From: Halichondria panicea
Taxonomy: Eukaryota; Porifera; Demospongiae; Suberitida; Halichondriidae
NCBI RefSeq assembly: GCF_963675165.1
Contig: NC_087387.1
Span: forward strand, 2,407,501 to 2,471,500
Direction: 5' to 3'
DNA: 64,000 bases
Shown: one piece after another, positions 11,380-22,800 of the stretch
How positions within the stretch are numbered: the first letter of the stretch is position 1
Layout: the number at the start of each line of letters is the position of its first letter
Program-made: the position numbers and the translations under genes
Notes under the pieces: generated by a model
Database searches by the model: none
Told to the model about the DNA's origin: nothing
Seen by the model: the letters and a program-made list of their open reading frames with translations, nothing else

Positions 11380-11548
11380 AACTCTCTAGCTCTGTGTGTT
11401 GTTATGTGTCTAATATGTGTTTGTCTTTTGTTTACAACATAACCCTAGGCTAGGGCCTTGATTACACAGCCATGGCCATTGGTAGGTGGGAGCTAGGGGT
11501 GGGGTTGCTGCATATGCGCATGTGGCTGTTCTTCAACTGACTGCAAAC

Positions 11549-14500
11549 ATGTCTGCTGCTCCTCGACCTAATCCTCCACATCGAGCTTCTCTTCACAGCG
11601 TGGATCGTGCTGAATTCAGGGAGTTTTTGTTAGAGAATGTGGAGCAGCTTGGAGAAGATAAAATTCTGGGAACTGGCTCCTATGGCTCTGTGCAAGAGGT
11701 GCATAATGATATATCAATTCATGGTCTAACTCTTTAAATCATATTTTATAAACTGAATCATGTCCCAGCTTTGGTGTTCCATTTGTTTCATTATTCAATA
11801 GTGAAAAATAATGTCAATGGTAAAAAAATTTGACACGGATGCATGTGTGATTGTCAATAATTGGGTTGCTTATTGTCAATAACTATCGTCATGTTTGTCA
11901 ATGATTGTTGTCAATAATTTTGTCTTTTTTTTGTCAACAATAGTTCGAATTATTGCAAATAAAATCATCATTTTTGTCAATAATAATTATTGGCCTTATA
12001 GTTATTGCACTTGCATGTACCCAGGAATTGAAAGAGGGGGGGTATATACGTGCTAGCTTGATGAATGGATGTAACGAATTACCAGTGCGTGGAGCACTCC
12101 ACCAGCATTTTTTTGCTACATGCTCTGATATTGCAATCTGGCTATAGAAATGACAATTATTCTAACATTGAACAGGTGATGGTCAATGGTGAGGTGTATG
12201 CTGCCAAGATGATTCACGAGGCTCTACTGAGGACTGATGAGCCTGGTGGAGTCGAAACTGTAATACAGAACTACATCCGAGAGTGTCGACTCATGGCTCG
12301 CATCCGGCACCCCAACATCACCCAGTTCATTGGGCTTTGTTTCTTGGCTAGTTCTCGACTGCCCCTCCTGGTCATGGAGAGGTTGGACTCAAGTTTGGAC
12401 GATCTCCTGGAGTCCACCCCCAACATCCCCCTCTCTGTCTCCCAGTACATTCTGGTCTGTGTGGCTCGAGGGCTGCTCCACCTGCATCGCGAGTCCGTGA
12501 TCCACCGTGACCTCACTTCCAAGAATGTCCTGCTGACAGCCTCTCTGAGCGCCAAGATCACTGACTTTGGGAACTCTCGTATCGTGGATCTTGATCCTGG
12601 ACAGCTAGCCAAAACGCTGACAAGGTATCCCGGTACCCAAGTGTACATGCCCCCTGAGGCCGTCTCTGACAACGGTAAAAGTGTGTATGGACCAAGTTTG
12701 GATGTGTTTTCTTTCGGAGTACTTCAACTGTTTGTGCTTACACAGGTAATACTGTAAATTGAATCGTTTTCTTTAATTTTATATGCTTATTATACCCTAT
12801 ATCTACAGAAGGATTTAGTGTATAAGGTATGTAGCAGAGCACAATGAATAATATCCCTACCTGTTTATAGGTGTTTCCTGCCCAGCTCCTACCCCCCACC
12901 TATCCTGACCCCAGAAATCAAGACATTCTTCGTGCTCGCTCAGAGTTTGAGCGCCGAGGCCCCTATATGGTCCTCTTGGACAAGAGTCTACCGGGTGGAC
13001 ATGGGCACCCTCTGTTTGGCCTGGTGAGGGAATGTCTTTCCAACATCCCAGAGAGAAGACCTACCACTGCGAATCTCCTCTCGTCTCTAGAGGCTACGGG
13101 GAGGGAAATGGAAGGAGGAATGCTTCTGCAAGATATTGCACAAGTCAAGAATACCAGGGCTTTCAAGGCAAAGGATAAGAGAATAGAAGCTCTACAGGTG
13201 AGTAGGAACATTGGTTTGGTCATAGAAGTCTGATACATGTAAAGGAAGAGAGGAAATGGTGCACGTGACTATTTCACATTAGTTCTGCACAAGAGGCCTC
13301 GAAAAATATCCGCATTTTACCTATTTTTGCTTTTTGCTGGGTCACTCGCTAGTTGTGTTTCCTTGAGACAACATTTTTTCAAAAATAATTTATGACACGC
13401 CTATTCTGTGAGCCACGTGTAATTAGCTAATGACTGACACACCCAGTGAAAAAAAAAACATTAAAGTAAAGTTATAAGCTTCAAATTGGGTCTTTTATTG
13501 CTAAAACCAGGAGTATATTAGGTACTTAATGTACTTATGCTAAAACGTGTAGCGTACTGGTTATAGCTGCTATAATGCATAGATTTTTAAATTATACGGT
13601 TATATGGATGACATTCATTTGTCTTCCCATTCACAGAGAGAGATTGCACAAAAGACCAATCTAATTGAACGGAAGGACACCATGCTCACAAGACAACAGC
13701 AGGTTTGTACAAGTCCATAACTTCTATACATGCACTAAATGAACTATAATTATAGGACCTTTCCGCTAAAGATCGAGATCTCACTCTGAAAAACAGGCAT
13801 TTGAATCAACAGGCAACTCAGCTTGCTCAAAAAGATCGTCAACTTTCCCAAAAAGACGGTCAACTTACCCAAAAAGATGGTCAACTTACCCAGAAGGACA
13901 GATCACTTGCAGAACAAGAAACAACTATTTCTGACCTCATTTCTCAGCTAACCAAAACTGAGACCCTGATACAGGTACTCCATGCCACATACATAAAATT
14001 TAATATCCCGCCCCTGTATGCACAGCGTATTACTGTGAGCGTTTGAAGTATGGGAGCAGATCCTCCAAGTATACAGAAACTTTACCGAGGCTATGTAGGA
14101 GTGCTAAAAATGTATATCGCAAAGACATAATTACCGTATATGCTTAATCAGAGGCCGCTCTTGTACAAAGGCCACTAGCCTCCTTTGCAAATGAAACATT
14201 TAGTAGCCGCTTAGCCTCAGTGAACTTTTACTATACGTGGCAGCCAAACAAATTATTAATACTAGTGGCTAGCTACATATGGTACAGGTAGCAGCTTGTT
14301 AGTGCTTCACAAAGACTTTCTCACGGCAGAGTTTGAGTTTATGTAGATGAAAAGAACTTTTGATGATGTTGAATTAGCTGGAGCTAATAAATGCCGCTCT
14401 TGAACAATGGCCTCTCTCAAATTGTAGCCTCCTCTGCTAGCAAAATGAAACATTTAGTAGCCGCGGCTTCTAATCAAGCTTATATACGGTATAACAACAG

Positions 14501-16734
14501 TACTAATAATTAATTTGGTTCAGTTGCAAAATGATTTAGTATTAGTACGGTTGCTATGATATGTTTTGTACCATATAATTATACCGTACCCTCGCGAAAA
14601 TACGCCCACCCTTTTCTGCAAGAAGTTTAGGCTTATTAGGGAACTGGTCGTATAATCGCGAACGACGAGTTTTCACTCGAATACAGTAGACTCTCGCTAT
14701 TCCAGCTCTCTGAAGTACGGCCACCTCGATATACCGGCCATTTGGCTTGGCACGGAATGCTAGCTATATGTTTACTGCACAAAACTCACCCTGAAGTACG
14801 GCCACTCGCTATTCCGTTTACCGGCCAGTGCTGGCTGTCCCAAACAAGGTTTTCAATATAATTTTATACGTATATTACGGCCGGATATGACGTTTTGGGT
14901 GTGGTTTAGCAAATAAAATTGGATTACACTTAAATAGAGTTCATTATCCTACATTATCCTCGAGACAAGAACCGCAAAAGTACTCATTAGATTCGAGGTA
15001 AGGTCGTTTTTAAGCCGCGGCTATTTCCTGAGCTACAGCCACCTCGCTATTCCGGCCAAGCTGCATGGTCCCAAGGGTGACCGGATTAACGAGAGTCTAC
15101 TGTATACGCCCACTCGCGGCCTCAAATCGAGGCTTACCTTGTGGCTATGATAATTATTAAAAATTAATTATAAAAAAGAGGGGGTGGGCGTTTATTCTTA
15201 TTTTTGTGAGGGTACAGTAATGCATATACCAGCGCCTGCCCTTTCAAGAGTTCTATATGTAACTTATTTGAGTGAACAGGGTGATTTTAAAACAAAGTGC
15301 AGAGGTTGTGCAATGTGAACACTAAAACCCCGTATAGTGGGTAATTTTTGTCGAACAGTGATTTTTGGCCTGCACTGCCCTCTGTTTTCACTACTCTGCA
15401 TGGCTTGCATACTAGGAAAGTTAGACTGGAAGCCCCAGCCATAATTTGGCACTGAACCCTACATTTCAGCAGGTTATAAAGGTAATTTTTAACATTCCAG
15501 GCATTGAAGGACCAACTAAGACAAAAAGACGCCGAGCTTGCTGAACGAGCGTCAGATCATGAGGTAAACTAACACTGTAAGGAACATTTCAGTGGTTGTA
15601 GTGCTAGAAATTTATGCGTGATACAATTATCATGTTGCAATTTGTATCACACAATTATTTTGAAATTGCGGAAATTGCAAAAATTGCATAACGTTTTCGT
15701 AGCTTTAAATTGGCCAAAACGCAATATTTTATACTCGCTTATGATTATTTCTGGCACTACTATTAATTATATATACAATAATTATATTTCTTTTTTGCTA
15801 ACCATGCATGTAATATTCAATAGGACACATATTTCTATAGGACACAGTTAAAAGTGGAGCAGCAGGAGCAGGCAATGTGCCGCATAGTGATGTTGCAAAT
15901 CTCAGAGAGGAATTAGAAAGCAAGTCAACGGAGCTAGCTACACACAGCAGTCAGATTCTTAGGATTTCATCAAATCAGTTTGAAATGTTTGAACGAATTG
16001 GTGTTGGATCGTATGGAGAAGTACTGGAAGGGAAAGTAAGAGTAGCTGCCAAGCGCCTACACCATGTGATTGAATCCCCCCACAACCTGGAATTATTCCA
16101 GAGAGAGATGACACTCTTGGCTGAAGTACGACACCCAAACATTGTGCAGTTCATAGGGACAGTGCTGGACCAATCCCCTCCTGTCATCATCATGGAGCTC
16201 CTCGACATGAATCTCAGACAAGCATATGAGCAAAATCTCCTTCGTCAAGTAGATCGTTTATCTATTTTCAATGACGTTGCTAAAGCTCTAGACTACCTGC
16301 ATCGACGCTACAAGCCCATTATCCACCAGAATGTGAGTACTACCAGCATTCTGCTTCAGCAAATGGACAGAAACCAGTGGAAGGCAAAGGTATGTGATCT
16401 TGGCCAGGCCAATTTCCTACAAAATCCTGGACCGCGTGGAAAGGGGGGCCTTTATTACTCTGCTCCTGAGGTTGCTCCATCGATCCATATGGTAGATGAT
16501 AGCACTGTACGTCAAACTGTGAAGATTGATGTGTACAGCTTTGGTATTGTTCTGTGTGAGGTGACTGTTAGTCAATTCCCTGAGACAGATAAATATCCGA
16601 GCATGATTCGTCATCTCCAGAGAGAGCATCCTCCATTGTATGAGCTGATTGATCGCTGTACTAAGAGAGACCCCAGCGATCGACCTACCATGGCCGAGGT
16701 ACTTGTAGAACTGAATAAAATGGCCTCGTTTTAA
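11549..16734 (+). CDS. Kinase - coiled coil - pseudokinase protein (tyrosine-kinase-like)
   Basis: Seven exons, all phase 0: 11549-11698, 12176-12745, 12871-13197, 13637-13702, 13756-13974, 15501-15563, 15841-16734; 762 residues. An ATG at 11486 would add 21 residues. The first kinase domain (about 35-320) has every catalytic element: GTGSYGSV, Lys in VYAAK, VIHRDLTSKN, ITDFGNS, YMPPEA. A heptad-rich coiled coil with QKDxQLxQKD repeats follows (about 335-490). The second domain (about 505-762) keeps GVGSYGEV and VAAK but has IIHQNVSTTS where HRDxxxxN is expected, and DLG for DFG, so it lacks the catalytic Asp and metal-binding Asn. It resembles TKL kinases; a signalling role with the second domain as regulator or scaffold is inference. 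Intron 5 holds a MITE. The exon 1 donor (GAG/GTGCAT) is weak. Confidence 0.8.
13801..13920 (+). repeat. Coding repeat for the QKD coiled coil
   Basis: Four or five near-identical 21-base units (CAAAAAGATCGTCAACTT-type) encode seven-residue QKDxQLx repeats within exon 5 of the kinase gene. The seven-residue period matches a coiled-coil heptad, so copy-number change would lengthen the linker in register. Confidence 0.8.
14684..15102. mobile_element. pogo/Tigger-like MITE, copy 2
   Basis: 419 bp in intron 5 of the kinase gene, with the same CAGTAGACTCTCG ends and TA flanks as copy 1 and extensive internal similarity, including one small internal deletion relative to it. Confidence 0.85.
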
Positions 16735-16789
16735 AACAATTAGATGGCTAAGACATAAACATAATAACAAATGTAATTTGTATTTTTAT

Positions 16790-16795
16790 AATAAA
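16790..16795 (+). terminator. AATAAA poly(A) signal of the kinase gene
   Basis: AATAAA lies about 55 bases after the stop codon. The convergent GRWD1 gene ends only 84 bp after the kinase stop, so the two 3' untranslated regions probably overlap. Confidence 0.7.
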
Positions 16796-16817
16796 GTTGT
16801 GATTGAAATAGTACACG

Positions 16818-19800
16818 TCAAACACTGATAGTTTTGAACACATTGAAGCTGTTTAGAGCTGTGGTAAACAGTACTCCAGTCAACTGAGGATGCCAGTGTA
16901 GTTCCTTAATCTCCTGCTGACCCTGGTGGATGAACAACAGCTGTGGCGGGACGTCCACTGTCGACGAACCAGGTCCCTCCTCTTTCTCCACGGCCAGGTC
17001 CCACTGCACCACCTGAATAGGGTACGAGTGGCGGCAGATAGTTCAAGTGTACCACACGTTTTGAAAAGTACATGGATGCATATTTTATGTGTGCAGATTA
17101 TTAAATGTATAATCGTATGATATGCTATTAGTGACTGGAGAGTGTAGAGCAATTAATCCCGTATCACATCCGGTCCAGTAATTGCATGTTTTTATTGACA
17201 GCGTGCAATTACCTGTCAAGTAATTGCACGCAACGTATTGTTTTCGAATAACGGCCGTGGCCGAAAATGTTAATAAAAACGGCAGAGAACTTCATCACAC
17301 ACGATTAGAAATCAATAGTATGGCTACTCGTGCAATAAGGGATTTAATAGCACGAGTAACAAGCAATGGCAAGGATACTAATTGCACGAGGCGTAACTGC
17401 CATACTACTAATTATGATCTTGTTTAGAGCATAGATAGTAGAGGAAAGGGATTGGAAACAGGATCACGTGAGCTTATACCTTGAGGTGTGATTTTACTGG
17501 TTTTGAGTCAAGAGAAGCTTTTGAAAAGAAGCAAATGAGAGGATACTAGGTAAGTAAATGTATGAATAGCCCTAAAATTTGTCTTGAGGCACGGCTAGGT
17601 ACAAAATGAAACATTATTACTAGCTAGAAGTCATGTTCACTCTTGGTAGCACACAAAATTTGAAGGTTTTACAACACTTAGCTTCTCCTTTTTATTTGTG
17701 GGGTAAGAACTGACTTAAGAACTGACTTAAGAACTGACGTATGACTATTGTAAATGAATGATCACAGTAGTACGTAGTACATGATGGTATTTTATTGCTT
17801 CAGCTATAATATTGAAAGTGGGGATATCATACTTCTGGAGTTATTGGCAGATTTGTTGATTTCCACTAGCCATCTTTGCGGGGGGAGCTTCTCCATAACT
17901 AAGCTGAGTTTATATTCGAGACTCGGCAATTCTCGAATAATATTGATATTAAAGATCAATGTTCATATTATTGCCATTAGATTTTGAAAATCACTATTCA
18001 TGCTCTGATTTTGTCACCGCAGTGTCGATGTGTGGCAAGAACTTGGACTGAGAAATCACTGGAAGAACATTGATAATTCATGTATAATTATGTTTAGACC
18101 ATGCTTATACCTTTTATTGATTGTTCATTGATGTCTATGCATGATCATAAGCTTGCTTAAGCTTTTAGTTTAGCATAAACTGCACAAAAAGTTTATTGCC
18201 AGCTCAGCACTTTAAGCTGCATCCATGGTCGCGGCTATAATTGAGGTTGCAATGCGGACTGTCCGTGTGAAATAGTCCTAATTGCCTGCGTTTCCAATCC
18301 CCTTCCTCTACTATCTATATATATGTTTAGAGTCACAGGAGCAAAATTTAAGCATAATGGCGTCACAAATAACAATCTTGCGTTTGGTCTGACCAGGATC
18401 ACATGACAGAAGGAGCGTCTAACTGTGCATGGGTTGTGTAAGTACTGTGTACATAAATTACAGACGCGGTCAGCCTGTGAATATCATTATGAACGGATTT
18501 GTATGTAGTGGAGCAGCAGGAGAGCTAGGTTGAGCCAGAAAGAGCTAAAATGAATAGCTAGGTCTTTGATGGATGTTGGTATACATCATGGAAGAGGCTG
18601 TCATTGGTGAGGCCGGTACAGAACATTCTAAAAGAGGAGCACTTAGTAAAGAGAAAGTTTGCTAGACCTAGACTAACACATACTAGGCGGTAAGACACTC
18701 CTTCTGTCATGTGCTCCTGGTCTGACATACAACATAATTAATTCATGTAGTTCTCAGCTGTATAACCAAGGGTGATGAATGCCCCTAGTATAACTGTATA
18801 AGCAAGAAATGTTCTGACCTTTGACGCAAACACTTTTGAAATTCATAAGTATAGTATAATAGCAGTGCTGACAAGCATTAACAGCAAAATGAAAGCACTG
18901 CGGATGCTGATGCCTCGGTGGAGGTGTTAAAGTAGACTCTCGCTATTCCGGCTCTCTGAAGTACGACCACCTCGATATACGTACCGGCAGGAGTGTATGA
19001 AGAAGAGTATGCGACTCCCACGCACATTCCATTCTACATCTCGGACTGAATCCGTCACTAACACTTAAATGTGGGCTGGAGGTGCACCACTACACCTACA
19101 CACCCACTTAAGATGCGGTCTGATAGTGACTGGTATGACATACTTGTACCGTAACGTGCTTTACACTACAACTGCTACAGTTGGATACTCCTCTTCATAC
19201 ACTCCTGGTACCGGCCATTAATTTTGGTTCGGCACGGATTGCTAGCTAGATGTTTACTGCACAAAGCTCACCCTAAAGTATGGCCGCTCACTATTCCATA
19301 TACTGGTCAGTGCTGGCTGCCCCAAACTAGGTTTTGAATGTTTTTTACGTTTATTATGGGCAGATATGACGTTTTGGGTGTGGTTTGGTAGTGGATTACT
19401 TAGATTACACTTAAATAGTGAGCAGAATGATTCATTATCCTGGAGACAAGAACTGTAAAATTAGTCATTTGATTCAAAGTAAGATCCGCGGCTATTTCCA
19501 CCTCGTTAAAACTAATAATTTATTGTGTGAAGGCTATCCATGCTGTAAACGCAGTGTTATGACATCCAGGTAAGCTGACTCACACATTACAAACAGACAA
19601 ACAACAAACAGACGACTACAATACCCGTGGCCGCCCACGCGCGACTTGGGTAATAAAGCTACTAGAAATTGCTAATACACACATGATGAGTGAATACATT
19701 TTTTGTTAAAAAGGATGCCAAATGTCAATAAACATTACTTGGCTTCTTTGGATGTTGGCTGTAGGATTATAACCAGGGTGTCATACAGGGGAGGGGATAT

Positions 19801-22800
19801 CCCCCTCTAGCTCCAATTCCCCCCCCCTAAAATTTGCATTCAGGTACTAGTTGGGTCCATAGCTGGCAATTTTACATACATGTACTAACAGAGTATTGAA
19901 AAAACAGTTGACCTTATTTTTAGCAACATTTTCTAGTTACTTTTCTTATTTCCCCCCTCTACTTCAAAATCCTGTATGCAGGGATGAAAATAACAGCCGG
20001 CAACCGGCCAAAATCCGAGCATATAGCCTGCTTGGCCGTCTATTGTACTGCATGAACTGCCATCTGGCCGGACAACAACTGCGCATGCTCAGAAAATTAA
20101 TTATCTGCCACGTGTGCAAAAAAGCCGAATCAGCAATAATTTGTAGAGCTACATGTACAAGATATAATTATAATTATAGCTAGATCTACGTGTATCTAGC
20201 TAGTTCAAGAAAAAACTGAGTGCATCCCAGTGCCATTGATGCAAGCAGGTCAAAGCAAGAACCTATCCAAAGAGACAAGAAGTGGCAGTGCTCCTATGAG
20301 AAGTATCATCAGTCCTGACTCCATGACTGGCTAGACCAGAAAGACATGTTTCTACTCTTTCAGTGGTGTTCTTGAGTTAGACAGTCAGTGGACTCACAAG
20401 GAACTGTATTTAGACTGGTTTAGCTCGAACAAAAAAGTTATGAGTTGTGCTTTATACTATATAACTGATAATTATTATTACGATTATAAACATCAAAACT
20501 GCCAGGTCCTTTCATTGGTGGCAGGTGAACATTGAAAATGGCTTGACACAGATACTTATTTTCATCCCTGCGGACATGTGACGTCTGGCTGTGAGTGTCA
20601 GGTCATCATTTGCTGATGGCCGGTCAACATTGAAAATGACCTGACAAAGTTCAGCCAGTGATAAATTGCATCCCTGAGTATGACACCCTGATAACCATGT
20701 ATATCTCATTACACATGCATGCACTGTACATTGTACATGTACATGCATGTGTTGTGGCTGTAGCTTACCGCAGGCAGACTTGCAGAGCAACAGTATTATT
20801 ATACCTCGGTGCGAATGCGCAAGCAGGTATACGGTAGTGTGTTTGTGTGTGTGTCTGTCTGTGTAGATTGCTACAGCTGCTCAAGGACCAATGAAGTGAT
20901 GAAGTGTAAGTAAGAGTTTCTATAGGCTTCTAGTCATGGATTTTAATTCGTGAATTTGCAAAATAACGCTGCGTTCTCGAGTTATGCCTAGTTTTGCTTA
21001 CTTAGAATGCCATTGCAGCCTTTTCGGAAGAGCACGTAGTGTTGCTACTCTACTTAGTAGCTAGCTCTGCACTAAAACGCTAGCTATTGGTAGCTGCAAT
21101 TAAGACTCTGCTGATGCAGCCATTGATTTTAGACTTGGACTTTTGGCATCGATCGTTTTTAAAACAATCCTGGTCGATTATTACCCACTCTTCGAGTTTC
21201 CCTGTGATTTTGGATTCTGCAGCAAAATTAATTAATGCAAAAATATTCATCATCATGGTATAATGTGTTTTATGTTATGTGGCTTAATTTGACACCTACA
21301 ACGAGGCATCAGCACCTGTGGTGCTTTCATTGAACTAGCCTACTACACTAAAAGTTAAGCGCTTAAAGGAAGGTTTACTGAGGCTAGAGTAGCTAAACTT
21401 TGCACAGTACTAGTTGATATTAGAACGTGTGGGTGGAGCTTCGCTTTCGCTGAATCAACAATAATTGCTGGTTCTGAGTAACTAACTAACAAATAAACGT
21501 ATTACTATTTACAAGTGAAATAGGATTCCAGGAGTAGAGGTGTATGTAATGTATGAGCTCCACAGAACAGGTGAGGTATACAACAGGTTACCTGATTGTC
21601 GTCCCCAGCTGAGGCAAACACAGTAGAGTCAGAGGGGTGCCACTCCACTGAGGTCACGGGAGCCGTGTGGTGCTTGAACAGGGCAGCTGCCTCACCTCTG
21701 CGTGAATGAAGGGCAGCAGTATTAACACAATAGCTACGTTTAGTCACGTACTATTGTGTACAAGTATATTTTGCTTTGACAATGTACCGATGGGCTTATA
21801 CAAAATCATTGATGAGCTTATAATACGCACAATTTATAGTGCCTAATTGTAACATGTACCTGCTTGCACTAAAAACATATAAGATGTACATTATACATAA
21901 AATATGTACAGACAGTACGTACATCAAGCATACTTTTTGATTTGCCTGAGGTCCCAGACCTTGACCAACCCATCGTCTCCCCCAGAAAGCAGGAGGGGTT
22001 CTTTTTTGTTCCACGATATTACATTGACATCAGTACTGTGGGCGGGGCAAGTAATCATGCAAGCTTTGCTGGGGGCGGCACGTACATCCCATATTCTCAC
22101 ACTCCCGTCAACAGAGCACGAGGCAAACACCTGCAAACACATACGAACAACACAATCATGTAATTATGACAGTCCTTTATTGTCAAAACGGTGCGTCATC
22201 TTTGTGTTTGATTCAACTTACACTGGGTTCAGTAGGGCTCCACTGGATGTCTTCCACCGATTTTGTGTGGGCAGAGTAGGGCCGTTGGTCCACGTGCCAG
22301 CTGCCATCGTCTGTTGGCTTCCAAACATGGATGTTGCTATGGCAATCACCAGTTGCCAAGCGACCAGGAGTCGTTGCTGACCAGTCCATGGCAAAACCCT
22401 CACTCTATAAAGCGTATAGAAATTCTTATAGGTGCACAGCCATGAATTAATCCATAACCTAATTAAGTTACATGTACTATACACAGTACATGCATATACG
22501 CTGTAAACGTACTTCTCATCAAGCATTATTAAACCTCAATATATTATTATATGCAACAGTATGAACGAGCAGAGAGATTTGGTCCCTCCACCTTGCATTA
22601 ACTTACAGTACCTGATGTCCTGAGAATGTGTAGAGAGGGGCCTCCTTGTGACCTGTCAGAGCTTTACTGGCAGCACCAGCACTGGGTCGCTCCAACAAGA
22701 TTACATGCTTGTCACCGTTCCATATGTTGACCACACCTTTTTCTGACCAAGACGCTATTAGAGTGTGCTCTGTGAGAGGAGCAACCTGTGTGTGTGTGGG

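Noticed and set aside
12271..12672. 133-codon minus-strand frame inside the kinase gene
   Set aside because: Opposite strand of a fully motif-supported kinase exon.
14140..14480. Possible extra exons in kinase intron 5
   Set aside because: The stretch contains GAGGCCGCTCTTG-type repeated motifs and no frame joins in phase; exon 5 joins exon 6 directly in phase 0.
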